A DNA stretch of 64,000 nt from Stappia sp. (GCF_040110915.1 NZ_CP157793.1:2244939-2308938), one strand, 5' to 3'. Positions 8,125 through 16,094 are shown, numbered from the stretch's first letter. The notes: generated by a model from the letters alone, not told the origin. A program made the numbers and translations.

Positions 8125-9005
8125 AGCACGCCGCCCTCGTGCCCGCCATCCTTGGTGGCGTAGCGGAGAACGGCGTCCTGGCCGGGGATGTGCGGGAAGC
8201 CTCGGAAGTTGGCGGTGTTGGCGAACTTTGCGCCGCAGGTCTCCATCCGCTTGTCGCAGCCTGCGCGGATCGTGAAGCCGTCGCCCTCGACGATCGCGAG
8301 CACCGGCGCCTCGAGCAGCGTCAGCACCGCGATGCCATCCGTGACGTCATGGCCCAGCACCTCGGTGCGCCGCCCGGCGTTCGCGCCGCTCGACCATTCG
8401 ACCGTGCCGAAGGTGAACCAGCCGGCGGCGAAGCCGCCGAGGCCCGAGGCGGTGAAGGACCGGTCGCGTAGCAGGTCGATCACCGCGCCCGCGCCCTTGT
8501 AGGCGGGATCCTCCAGATCGACTCCGCAGCGCCCATCGCCGAGCGCGGCATCGCAGGTCGCCTGGAACGTCCGCCCGACCGTCTGGCCCAGCACATGGGC
8601 GAGCGAGCGCACCTCGGCGACGAAGGCCAGCCGCCCGCGCCGGATCTGGCCGATGGCCCCGCGCCGCATCATCACGCGCTGGCTCGTATCGGCCCAGTTG
8701 ACCCGCCAGACCTCGACCTCGGCGTTGTCCCAGCGGCCGTCGAGGATGTCGGTCTCGTTGATCCGGTCCGAGGTCAGCACGCCCTCGGCATCCTGCGCGT
8801 CGACGGACAGGTCCGGGCCCGAGCGCACTTCGGACGCTGTCAGCCCGCTCTCGGGTTCGAAATCCGTGCCGTCGAAGCTCAGCGTCCGGTCGTGATCGGT
8901 GAAGCCGAAGGTATCGCCGTCGGCGCGCGCGATCCGCCAGCACCAGGCGAGCGTCGTCGTGCCCTCGTCGAGATGGGCCTGAAGGGAGGGCGAGAGTGTC
9001 TTCAT
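8121..9005 (-). CDS. DUF2163 baseplate protein (GTA gp13-like)
   Basis: A 294-residue protein starting MKTLSPSLQAHLDEGTTTL, typical of the TIGR02218/DUF2163 family that forms part of the GTA-type baseplate hub. The C-terminal half carries the conserved cysteines of the family (FQATCDAALGDGRCGVDL, RAGCDKRMETCGAKF), which in RcGTA gp13 homologues hold an iron-sulfur or metal site. The ATG at 9005 overlaps the DUF2460 stop; the same frame stays open upstream to 9689 but that part is a shadow of the DUF2460 gene. Its neighbours are the gp12- and gp14-like genes. Confidence 0.88.
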   Translation of the reverse strand: MKTLSPSLQAHLDEGTTTLAWCWRIARADGDTFGFTDHDRTLSFDGTDFEPESGLTASEVRSGPDLSVDAQDAEGVLTSDRINETDILDGRWDNAEVEVWRVNWADTSQRVMMRRGAIGQIRRGRLAFVAEVRSLAHVLGQTVGRTFQATCDAALGDGRCGVDLEDPAYKGAGAVIDLLRDRSFTASGLGGFAAGWFTFGTVEWSSGANAGRRTEVLGHDVTDGIAVLTLLEAPVLAIVEGDGFTIRAGCDKRMETCGAKFANTANFRGFPHIPGQDAVLRYATKDGGHEGGVL

Positions 9006-9628
9006 CGGCGCAGTTCCAGCAGCGGGATGGAGGTGATCGAGCCGAGCCGCTCGACGTCGAGCGTCACGTCGAGCACGTCGGTGTCGAAGCGGACCGGCAC
9101 GTCGAACTCGAAGCCCGCGGTGATGGCGACGCCGGAGCCCGGGGCGGCGCCGAAGGTGACGACGCCGGTGGTCGTGTCGACGGACCACCCACTGAGCTGC
9201 TCCGCGCCATCGAGGGCGACGCGCACCGTGCCCGCGACGGGCTTGGTGATCGTCCGCACCCATGTCTGGCTGCCCGAGGCGTAGCTTTTGACCAGCTGGA
9301 AGGCGGTCGTCGTGCTGTCGCCGGTGCCGATCGCCTGATCGGTCGGCGCTGGCGTCTGGGACGGCAGGCAGGACTTGTGATCGCCCCAGTCCTTGAAGCG
9401 GAAGCCGTGCAGGCGACCGTTCCGCGCCTCGAAGAAGGCGACCACCGCCGCCAGATCGTCCGCGCGCCGGATGCCGTAGGCGACATCGTAGCGACGGCGC
9501 GAGTTGGCCCAGCTGGCGTTGCGCTCCTCGTCGCCGGAGGCGAGCTCGACGATCTGCGTGCGCCGCTCCGGCCCGCCCCGCGCGCCCCGGCTGATGTTGT
9601 CGGGAAACCGGACATCGTGAAACGCCAT
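9002..9628 (-). CDS. DUF2460 distal tail protein (GTA gp12-like)
   Basis: A 208-residue protein starting MAFHDVRFPDNISRGARGGP, the signature of TIGR02217/DUF2460, the distal-tail (Dit-like) ring protein of GTA-type tails. The conserved RRYDVAYGIR and FFEARNGRLHGFRFKDWGDH stretches are present. It connects the tail tube end to the hub. The ATG at 9628 was chosen because it begins the family signature; upstream extension of the frame enters the tape measure region. It is coupled to DUF2163 by a 4-base overlap. Confidence 0.88.
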   Translation of the reverse strand: MAFHDVRFPDNISRGARGGPERRTQIVELASGDEERNASWANSRRRYDVAYGIRRADDLAAVVAFFEARNGRLHGFRFKDWGDHKSCLPSQTPAPTDQAIGTGDSTTTAFQLVKSYASGSQTWVRTITKPVAGTVRVALDGAEQLSGWSVDTTTGVVTFGAAPGSGVAITAGFEFDVPVRFDTDVLDVTLDVERLGSITSIPLLELRR

Positions 9629-9689
9629 CAAGTCTCTCCATGGTTCGTGCTCTGGCCCCCGCAACCGGTTCCCACTTGCGGGGTCGCAC

Positions 9690-12098
9690 TCACATGCCCC
9701 TCCGCCCGAGCGACACCGCGCGGGCGATGTCCGCCGCAACCTGCGTGCGCGACTGCCGGAAGCTCTCGGCGTCGCGGGCCATGATGGTGACGTTGACGCC
9801 GCCGCCCGCGCCGTAGCGCTGCGCCTCTCGGCGCGACAGCACCCGTTCGCCGCGTTGCAGGATCGCAGGCACCTCGTCATGGCGGAGGCCCGCCATGCCG
9901 CCACCGTGCATTCGGGGGGCAGCGGCGAAGGCCATGGCCGGGACCATCCGCGAAGGTCCGGCCGATCCGACCATCCCGCCCGCATGCAGGACGTTGGCGA
10001 AGATGCCGCCAGCACCGGAGAACACGCCGGAGAGCGCGTTTGCGATCGGCCCGAGGATGAACCGCCGCGCCGCGAGCTGGGCGAGATCGGCCAGCAGCGA
10101 GGTGACGAGATCGCGGAAGTTCAGCTTGCCGGTCCGCACGAACTGGCCGATCGCGTTCTCCGCCGACTGGAAGGCGCCGACGAGGCTCTGACCGATGTCG
10201 CCACCGATGTCGCGGGCCTTGCTGGCGTAATCGGACAGCGCCGCAGTGACGGCCTGCCAGCCGGTGACCGCCTTGGGCTCGGCCGCAACCGCCGCAACAC
10301 CCGCGGCAGCGCCGGCGTCGGTTGCAGCCCGCCCGGCGCCGTCGAGCGCGGTCTCGAACCGCTCCGCCGCGGCAGTTGCCTCGGCCAGCGCATCGGCGCT
10401 CCCCTCGTCGGTTCCCCGCACGGCATCGCGGAGCGCCTGCCAGCTTTCCAGCGGGGAGCGGGCCCCTTCCGCCAGATCGCGCGCAGCGCCTCGGTAGACG
10501 TTGGCGGACTCGAGCGCGCGGTTCGCCGCGTCGGTCAGGCCGAGATCGGGCGCGGTGAGCGGGTTGTCCTCGAACGCCCGGTCGAACGCCGCCTGTGCCG
10601 CGGTCGTCGCGGCCGTCGCTGCCCCCTCAAACCGGTTCTCGATCTGGCCCAGCTCAAGATCCGGGATAATCGAGATGCGTCGCTCGGAGCCAAGCGCTTC
10701 CAGCCCTTGGTTTATCCCGCCGATGAACGTGTTGATCCGCGAGACCACCCCGTTCAGCATCGCCTCGACGCCGTCGATCAGGCTGTTGGCCGCCTGAAAC
10801 GCCAGATCACCGATGGCGGCGGGCAGCAAGCCCCAGATCGCCTTGATCGCCTCGTAGGCGCCCTCGAAGGTATTCGCGGCGGTGTTGCCGAAGCCCACCA
10901 CGCTCTCGATGGCGCTCTGCATGCCCGAGGCCGCGTCAGCCTTCAGGTCGAAGAACATCGCCGTGGCCGCCGCGCCGGCCGCCGCCGCGCCCATGCGGAT
11001 CCGCTCCCAGACCTCGACAGCGAGGTCCTTCAGGAGCGACATCGCTTCTCCGAACCCACCAGCGCCGGAGACGAGACGGGTGAACTGATAGACGAGCTCG
11101 CCCGCGCCGACGATCAGCGCGCCGATACCGGTCCGGATCAGCGCGCCCCTTAGCACGACGAGAGCGGTGGCAAGGCCGCGGACCGAGAGCGCTGCAGCGG
11201 CCATGCCGGCGACCCAACGTCCCGCGAGGAAGGCCGCGAAAGTCGCGGCGTAGGTGGTCAGGCGGCCGATGTTGTCGAAGAGGCCGCGGATGGCGATGCC
11301 GAGCGGCCCGGTGCGGCTGGCGACCGCCGCCATGGCATCCGCGACGGCTTCCAGCGCGGGGGCCGCGGCGACCGCGAGCTGGTTGGACAGCCCGCGCCAG
11401 ATCAGACCGAGCCGAGAGATGGCGTCGTTCGTCCGCTCGATCTGGTCGGCGTCCTGCTCGGAGACCACGACCCCGAAGGCGCGCACGTCCTCGGTCGCCT
11501 GGCGCAGCGTCGCGGTGTCGATCCGCGACATGGCGATGGAGCCTTCCTCACCGAAGAGCTGCCCCGCAACGGCGGCGCGTTCTGCGGCGGGCACGAAGCT
11601 TTCGATCGCGGCGTTGATCGCGCCGACGCGCTGGTCCAGCGGCAGGGCGATCAGCTCGTTGGCCGAAAGCCCCAGCCGGTCGAGCGCGTCTGCGGCGGGA
11701 CCGGTCCCGGCGGCCGCTTGGCTGAGACGGCGCGTCAGATCCTTCGTGGCCTGCTCGATGCCGGACATGGAAACGCCTGCCAGCTCGCCCGCGCGCTCCA
11801 GCATCTGGATCGAGGCGACGGTAGTCCCGAGGGACTGGGCGAGCTTGGCCTGCGCATCCACCGTCTGCAGGCCGGAGCGGACCATGGCAACGCCGGCAGC
11901 CGTGGCGGCAGCGACCGCAGCTGCAGCCGCCACGCGCACTCTGCGCGCGAAACCGGCGAGTCGGGTGTTCGCCGCCTCCATCTCGCGGCTGAGACGGCCG
12001 AAGCCGCGCGATCCGGCTTCTCCGACACCTTCCAGCTCGGCGCGCACCTGCCGACCACCGACCGCCGCAAGGCGGACGCTAACCCGTTTTTCCGCCAT
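9690..12098 (-). CDS. Tail tape measure protein
   Basis: An 802-residue protein with long alanine-rich helices, a coiled N-terminus (VGGRQVRAELEGVGEAGSRG), hydrophobic segments around residues 290-340 and a C-terminal PhiC31/lambda-H-like part with GGGMAGLRHDEVPAILQRGE, a motif common in phage tape measures. Its length sets tail length. The start ATG at 12098 lies inside the 3' end of the -1 frame of the chaperone gene, as in lambda G/GT/H. It is followed by the GTA-like baseplate genes. Confidence 0.9.
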   Translation of the reverse strand: MAEKRVSVRLAAVGGRQVRAELEGVGEAGSRGFGRLSREMEAANTRLAGFARRVRVAAAAAVAAATAAGVAMVRSGLQTVDAQAKLAQSLGTTVASIQMLERAGELAGVSMSGIEQATKDLTRRLSQAAAGTGPAADALDRLGLSANELIALPLDQRVGAINAAIESFVPAAERAAVAGQLFGEEGSIAMSRIDTATLRQATEDVRAFGVVVSEQDADQIERTNDAISRLGLIWRGLSNQLAVAAAPALEAVADAMAAVASRTGPLGIAIRGLFDNIGRLTTYAATFAAFLAGRWVAGMAAAALSVRGLATALVVLRGALIRTGIGALIVGAGELVYQFTRLVSGAGGFGEAMSLLKDLAVEVWERIRMGAAAAGAAATAMFFDLKADAASGMQSAIESVVGFGNTAANTFEGAYEAIKAIWGLLPAAIGDLAFQAANSLIDGVEAMLNGVVSRINTFIGGINQGLEALGSERRISIIPDLELGQIENRFEGAATAATTAAQAAFDRAFEDNPLTAPDLGLTDAANRALESANVYRGAARDLAEGARSPLESWQALRDAVRGTDEGSADALAEATAAAERFETALDGAGRAATDAGAAAGVAAVAAEPKAVTGWQAVTAALSDYASKARDIGGDIGQSLVGAFQSAENAIGQFVRTGKLNFRDLVTSLLADLAQLAARRFILGPIANALSGVFSGAGGIFANVLHAGGMVGSAGPSRMVPAMAFAAAPRMHGGGMAGLRHDEVPAILQRGERVLSRREAQRYGAGGGVNVTIMARDAESFRQSRTQVAADIARAVSLGRRGM

Positions 12099-12755
12099 GG
12101 GAGTGATCCATCTGTTCGTTGAGCTTGGCGACCATCACCGCTTCGATGACGGGCAGAAGTTCGGCCATGGCCAGCGGCGGCACGCCGAGCGCGTTGCCGA
12201 GCGCCAGCGCCGCCGACATGTCCCAGCCGATCACCGCGCCGGGCAGGACACGGAGCTGACCGCCGAGGCGGCCGACCAGGTCCCAGACCTGCCAACCCTC
12301 CGGGGTTTCCGGACGGTTCAGCCGCGCCGGGCAGTCTTCGCACGCTTGCGCGCAGGCTTGGCAATATCGGTCGCCCCCGCCGAAGGACCACTCGGCGAGA
12401 GCGCGGAGGCGTTTTTTTCCTGTTCCAGCAGCAGGCCCTTCGAGACGTAGGTCAGTTGGAAGGCCTCGAAGATCGGCCAGACATCGAGCAGAGCATCGAT
12501 GGCCTCGGGGCTCGGCTCGATGGGATCGCCGTCCGCATCGCCGATGCCCTCCCAGGCGAGCACCGCCCGCCGCGCGAGCGCCTTGGCGAAAGCGACGGCG
12601 CGTTCCTCGTCCGAGGCCTCCTCGGGCACCGCCTCGACGGCCGGATCGCTGCGGGTCGCCACCATCAGCGCGGTCGTCAGCGGTCGCAGCTGCACCCGGA
12701 CGCCGGGCGCGAGATCATGCCAGCGCGGTGCGTTGGTCAGGTCGAGCGTCAACAT
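12079..12755 (-). CDS. Tail assembly chaperone, -1 frameshift fusion product (gpGT-like)
   Basis: Predicted 225-residue product made when ribosomes slip back one base on A AAA AAC at 12417-12411. Residues 1-115 are shared with the short chaperone; the other 110 come from a frame open to a TAG at 12081-12079. That extension has no ATG, GTG or TTG codon for its first 55 or so codons, yet reads like a real protein: a C-x2-C-x3-C-x2-C cluster (YCQACAQACEDCPARL), then EGWQVWDLVGRLGGQLRVLP and a helical end MAELLPVIEAVMVAKLNEQM. Cys-rich then helical extensions of this kind are familiar in phage tail chaperones. It overlaps the tape measure start by 20 bases, as lambda GT does with H. Confidence 0.72.
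12318..12755 (-). CDS. Tail assembly chaperone, short form (gpG-like)
   Basis: A 145-residue zero-frame product starting MLTLDLTNAPRWHDLAPG. The 1-base overlap TGATG with the tail-tube stop fixes the start at 12755 rather than the longer frame beginning 12794. It should bind the tape measure protein before tube polymerisation. The domain occupies about residues 1-115; the last 30 residues after EQEKN are low-complexity and basic (AKPARKRAKTARRG), as expected for a tail that exists only because of zero-frame termination. It lies between tail tube and tape measure. Confidence 0.75.
   Translation of the reverse strand: MLTLDLTNAPRWHDLAPGVRVQLRPLTTALMVATRSDPAVEAVPEEASDEERAVAFAKALARRAVLAWEGIGDADGDPIEPSPEAIDALLDVWPIFEAFQLTYVSKGLLLEQEKNASALSPSGPSAGATDIAKPARKRAKTARRG
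12411..12417 (-). promoter_or_regulatory. Slippery heptamer A AAA AAC for -1 frameshifting
   Basis: The zero-frame codons GAA AAA AAC place a perfect X XXY YYZ heptamer (A AAA AAC) in register near the end of the chaperone gene. Slippage puts AAA AAA in the two ribosomal sites and opens the 110-codon -1 frame. The run is seven A long. No stimulatory structure was modelled, although the GC-rich sequence just after it could fold. Confidence 0.72.
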
Positions 12756-13696
12756 CAGTAACTCTCCACGTCGTTCACGAGGGTGGCGGTGCACATCCGG
12801 CCGACCACGCTGTCGCGCGCCGCCTGCCAGTCGAAAGTGGCCTGCACGCCCTGCGGCCCTGAAATCTCGATCCGCGGGCGCGGCAGGTAGACGGCGTGCA
12901 CGGTGAAGGTGAAGCTCTCGCCCGACGGCAGGACGTAGGCGAATTCCATCTCGCAGGCCTCGCCATTGATCGCCTGCGTCACCAGCGTCTGATCGGCGAA
13001 GCGCACCTCGATCCGGCCGGTCAACGCCGCGATGGACGGGTCCGCCCCGTCGATGCGGCCATCGCTCCGGATGGTTTCGATCCGGTCGAGGTTGTTGGCA
13101 TAGGTGATCTCGGCCGAGACCACATTGCCGAGGGCGGTCCCGTTCCGGGTGATCGCCCCGTTGAAATGACCGAAGCGCTTCAGCTCCAGCGCGGCGGGCG
13201 TCCCGGCGCTCGTCGTGGTCCCGACCGTCTCGCCCTGCGCCACCAGCCGGGCCGTCGCGGTCAGCAGGCCCGAGCGCTGCATCTGCCAGGTGATCTGGTC
13301 GAGCACGCAGCCGGAATACATGGCATAGCGCGGCACCTCCGGCATGCCGGTCTCGATCGACATGCTCGGCAGCGTCCAGGACCCCGACTGGAACTCGTGG
13401 GTGTACGGAGCTTCCGCGCCGGTGGTCGTCGGCGTGCCGAAGGCGGCCTTCAGCCAGAAGCCGAAGGCCTCGGCGTCGAGCGGCACGACGACGTCGCCGT
13501 CCGCCGTCACCGCGTCCTTGATCGGCGCCAGCGGATCGCGGCCGTAACCAAGAAGCTCCGAGTTCAGCAGCGGCTGCTCCGCTCCGAGCGATGTGCTGGC
13601 GAAGGGCATCTTGGTGAAACCGCCCACGGGCGGCGTGCCATAGACGGTCTCGAACGCAAGCGCCATCTGCGCCCGCGCCCCCTGGGCTCGTGCCAT
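12755..13696 (-). CDS. Major tail tube protein
   Basis: A 313-residue beta-rich protein starting MARAQGARAQMALAFETVYG, matching the phage tail tube protein family seen in alphaproteobacterial siphophages (Phage_tube_2-like). It has an N-terminal domain with PLLNSELLGYGRDPLAPI and a C-terminal Ig-like half with GRIEVRFADQTLVTQAINGE. It polymerises around the tape measure. Its stop is joined to the chaperone start (TGATG). A duplicated 3' scrap of the upstream tail terminator gene lies just before it (13721-13804). Confidence 0.82.
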   Translation of the reverse strand: MARAQGARAQMALAFETVYGTPPVGGFTKMPFASTSLGAEQPLLNSELLGYGRDPLAPIKDAVTADGDVVVPLDAEAFGFWLKAAFGTPTTTGAEAPYTHEFQSGSWTLPSMSIETGMPEVPRYAMYSGCVLDQITWQMQRSGLLTATARLVAQGETVGTTTSAGTPAALELKRFGHFNGAITRNGTALGNVVSAEITYANNLDRIETIRSDGRIDGADPSIAALTGRIEVRFADQTLVTQAINGEACEMEFAYVLPSGESFTFTVHAVYLPRPRIEISGPQGVQATFDWQAARDSVVGRMCTATLVNDVESY

Positions 13697-13720
13697 GGTG
13701 ATCTCCTGTTGTCGGTTGGG

Positions 13721-13804
13721 TCAGGCCAGCGGATCGGCCGTGGAATAGTACAGCACGACTGGGAGTGAGGCGGATCAGACGAACGCGGCCTTCAGGCTGG
13801 CCGC
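13721..13804. repeat. Diverged tandem copy of the 3' end of the tail terminator gene
   Basis: Bases 13721-13804 align with the last 70 or so bases of the adjacent gene at 13809-13878. On the minus strand the gene ends AASLKAAVIPVV then LHYSTADPLG-stop; the copy reads AASLKAAFV, an in-frame stop and a few inserted bases, then LPVVLYYSTADPLA-stop. The copy is therefore a dead remnant of a second C-terminus, left by a duplication or recombination with a related phage. Confidence 0.7.
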
Positions 13805-13808
13805 GAGG

Positions 13809-14228
13809 TCATCCCAGCGGATCGGCTGTCGAATAGTGAAGAACCACCGGAATGACCGCCGCCTTCAGGCTGGCCGCGCCCTCGACCGGCAGATCGACCG
13901 GGCGCGGCGCTTCGGCCTCGACCCATTCGCAGAGGCCGCCGAGCGTGCGGTCGGCGGCGAGTGCAGCACCGATGCTGGCCGTCAGCGTGTCGAAAGCGGC
14001 GTCACGGTCGGCACCCTGCACGACCGCCTCGATATCGACGCGGTGCTGGTAGTGGTAGGCGAGCGGCGACAGCGTGACCTCCGGCTCCCCCGGCTCGCCA
14101 TCGCGCAGGATCAGCAGCCCATCGGCCGGCACGCGCTCTGGCAGCACCTCACCGCGCAGGGCCGTGGCGGGCAGCGCCGAAAGCTGCGAGTGCAGCGCGG
14201 TGAGTATGGTTTCCCGTGGGGTGGGCAT
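13809..14228 (-). CDS. Tail terminator/completion protein (DUF3168 or gpU-like)
   Basis: A 139-residue protein starting MPTPRETILTALHSQLSALP, the usual opening of small tail terminator proteins that cap the tube and join it to the head. The centre YHYQHRVDIEAVVQGADRDAAFDTL fits the alpha-beta fold with a long helix. The ATG at 14228 was preferred over an upstream in-frame codon (14264) because it starts the conserved part. It lies upstream of the tail tube gene. The kinase cassette separates it from DUF6441, its expected upstream neighbour. Confidence 0.7.
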   Translation of the reverse strand: MPTPRETILTALHSQLSALPATALRGEVLPERVPADGLLILRDGEPGEPEVTLSPLAYHYQHRVDIEAVVQGADRDAAFDTLTASIGAALAADRTLGGLCEWVEAEAPRPVDLPVEGAASLKAAVIPVVLHYSTADPLG

Positions 14229-14316
14229 GCGACCTAAACACCTCGATGTACTGGCGCCGGACAAGACTTAGACTTGAGCGGTCTGTCCTACTGTGAGGGA
14301 GCTTCCCGCAAGGCAT

Positions 14317-14373
14317 GCTCTCCATTTATCCTAGGAGAGCCGGGACCCGAAGGCTGCTGGGCCGGGCCTTCGG
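14317..14373. other. Two hairpins at the left edge of the kinase cassette
   Basis: Arms GCTCTCC (14317-14323) and GGAGAGC (14334-14340) form one hairpin; CCGAAGGC (14347-14354) and GCCTTCGG (14366-14373) form a second. They lie in the roughly 200-base divergent space between the tail terminator gene and the cassette's first gene. No T-tract follows on either strand. They could be a cassette junction or a block between divergent transcripts. Confidence 0.45.
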
Positions 14374-14435
14374 TCAAGAAAGGGTTGCAAGACAACTGAA
14401 AATGCCGCCCAATGGTCGATAATTGCGGAGTTTAC

Positions 14436-14891
14436 ATGATCACAATTGGTATACGCGTATCACCCGGCGCTGTGACATTTGCCGTCTATGATTCTGATAA
14501 TGACGAAGTCGTTAATCTCGACGCGATCCTAATACCAGTAGCGTTCGATACACCTGATGCATTGAAATACGTGCGAAGCAATCTTCTAGATATTTTGCGC
14601 GAGTACGGTGTGCATCGTGCAGGCATTCGGACTACCGAGCCGAGCGCGCGACGCATGAACATCGGCCGTATCGAAATGGAAGGTGTCATTCAGGAGTCTT
14701 TTGCAAGTAGTGATCTAGAGTCTTATTACATTGGTCATGTATCATCTATCATGTCGCGTCTCGGGCTTCCGCGGACTGAATTCAAACCACTGGTAGACGG
14801 TGACCAAGACCCAAACATTGAGAATTGGGACAAAATGAGCAAGGAGGAGCGTGAAGCAGTCCTTTGCGCAAAGGGGGCGGTCAATGCTTAA
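14436..14891 (+). CDS. RNase H/RuvC-like-fold protein (DUF3010-like), first gene of kinase cassette
   Basis: A 151-residue protein. The opening strand pair MITIGIRVSPGAVTFAVYD and the later strand GVHRAGIRTTEPSARR resemble the small RNase H-like DUF3010 family; the usual first catalytic Asp after strand 1 is replaced (GIR), so it is probably not an active nuclease. This assignment is by eye and moderate. The ATG at 14436 has GGAG six bases before it; an upstream frame to 14412 adds eight residues. It overlaps the kinase start by eight bases, so translation is coupled. Base composition is AT-richer than the phage genes and it runs against the late operon. Likely partner or sensor of the kinase (inference). 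Confidence 0.7.
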   Translation: MITIGIRVSPGAVTFAVYDSDNDEVVNLDAILIPVAFDTPDALKYVRSNLLDILREYGVHRAGIRTTEPSARRMNIGRIEMEGVIQESFASSDLESYYIGHVSSIMSRLGLPRTEFKPLVDGDQDPNIENWDKMSKEEREAVLCAKGAVNA

Positions 14892-15921
14892 GCCTTACAA
14901 AAGAGCTGAACTGGCCTTCGAGGAGCTCCGCGAAATTGGCGCCGACGGTAGAAATTCAACGACTTGGGTAGTCAATGATGTGCAGCTTGGCGCTGAAATC
15001 GTCATGAAGACCATAGCCAAAGCACAACTACGCGACGTGAGCGAATATTTTGATGAAGCAAAGTCGCTTTATGCAACAGCACATCAGAATGTCGTGCAGA
15101 TTCACTATGCCTGCGAGGACGCAGATAACATCTACATTGCGATGCCATTTTACAGAAGAGGATCGGTCAAGGGTATGATGGAAGCCGCCCATTTGACCAC
15201 ACGTGAGATCATTCGCCTGGGCTGCCAGTTGTTAAGTGGATTGCACAACATTCATAGCAAGGGCTTAATTCATTTCGACATAAAGCCTGACAATATTTTG
15301 CTTTCCAATAGAGGTGAGGCGATGCTTTCAGACTTTGGTCTCGCCAAGCAAGTGCATCTGGGAGTCGCAGTTCCGAATGGACTATACATCCGCATGGCGC
15401 CTCCGGAAGCGACAGGACAACCACCATTCGATCTACGGTTCGATATTTATCAAGTCGGCCTTACCCTTTATCGCATGGCGATTGGCAACGATGCGTTTAA
15501 TTTGCAGTTCGCGCGATTCACCCAAGGCGGTGGACTTGATGTGGCCACCTTGGCGGCAGAGATCCAGGCAGGGACGTTCCCAGACCGGCAAGCCTTTCAT
15601 GAGCACGTACCGATGCGGTTGCGACGCGTGATCACCAAGTGTCTTGAACCCGATCCTGACGCTCGATTCAGCTCCGCGCTCGCGGTGGCTAATGCCCTCG
15701 CCGCCGTCGATGACAGTTTAGACTGGCGTTTGGAGAAGGGCGTTGTTAACAAGATGTGGACTAAGAACGAAGCTGGAACTCAGAAGTGCTTCGTGGTGAA
15801 CCAAGATGGTTCGACGGAGTTCACCACGACGGCAGCTGGTGGACAGCCGCGCAGAAAGCGGGATCTGTGCCGCCCGAGGATGACTCGTCGCGACATAGAG
15901 GGAGTTCTGAGGCAAAATTGA
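14884..15921 (+). CDS. Eukaryotic-type Ser/Thr protein kinase (Hanks type), soluble
   Basis: A 345-residue kinase with the main subdomains: a weak glycine loop (IGADGRNSTTW, 18-28), ATP-binding K42 (IVMKTI), helix-C Glu (FDEAKSL), catalytic loop HFDIKPDN (130-137) with D132, K134 and N137, DFG at 150-152 and an activation end with APPEA. The loop reads HFD rather than HRD, so it is a non-RD kinase and may not need activation-loop phosphorylation. No membrane segment or PASTA repeat; the last 60 residues are basic. Start ATG at 14884 overlaps the previous gene and the stop forms TGATG with the next. The cassette suggests a prophage-borne regulatory or anti-phage kinase, which is inference. Confidence 0.88.
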   Translation: MLKPYKRAELAFEELREIGADGRNSTTWVVNDVQLGAEIVMKTIAKAQLRDVSEYFDEAKSLYATAHQNVVQIHYACEDADNIYIAMPFYRRGSVKGMMEAAHLTTREIIRLGCQLLSGLHNIHSKGLIHFDIKPDNILLSNRGEAMLSDFGLAKQVHLGVAVPNGLYIRMAPPEATGQPPFDLRFDIYQVGLTLYRMAIGNDAFNLQFARFTQGGGLDVATLAAEIQAGTFPDRQAFHEHVPMRLRRVITKCLEPDPDARFSSALAVANALAAVDDSLDWRLEKGVVNKMWTKNEAGTQKCFVVNQDGSTEFTTTAAGGQPRRKRDLCRPRMTRRDIEGVLRQN

Positions 15922-16094
15922 TGACCAAGACCAAGAACAATCCGGAGAAGTATAAGCGTCGAGAGGTAACGGCACCGAAGGGCCGACCGTCGCGTGTGGT
16001 CGCTTTGGATTTCTCGTCGCCTTTTTTCACCAAACCCGTGCACGCTGGGTATCTCGACTGGCGTAGCTTGCCGAAGCCTACTAAGCGTCCATAA
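15921..16094 (+). CDS. Small basic protein coupled to the kinase
   Basis: A 57-residue protein starting MTKTKNNPEKYKRREVTAPK, rich in Lys/Arg/Pro, with a short hydrophobic patch (VVALDFSSPFF). Its ATG overlaps the kinase stop by one base (TGATG), with a purine-rich ribosome site (GGGAG) just upstream, which argues for translation. No family was recognised. The charged, Ser/Thr-containing N-terminus could be a kinase substrate or a toxin-like effector, but nothing in the sequence proves either. The frame is open upstream to 15786 but that part overlaps the kinase. Confidence 0.55.
   Translation: MTKTKNNPEKYKRREVTAPKGRPSRVVALDFSSPFFTKPVHAGYLDWRSLPKPTKRP

Noticed and set aside
5617..8163. 848-codon open frame on the plus strand
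   Set aside because: It is antisense to the baseplate hub and NlpC genes, shows Arg/Gly/Pro-rich composition without any domain and arises from the GC-rich third positions of those genes.
8121..9689. Longer version of the DUF2163 gene
   Set aside because: The added N-terminal 228 residues are out-of-frame translation of DUF2460; the family start is ATG 9005.
11735..12391. 218-codon minus-strand frame over the tape measure start
   Set aside because: Third reading frame, Arg/Pro-rich; the -1 frame of the chaperone is the one with a plausible protein and a slippery site.
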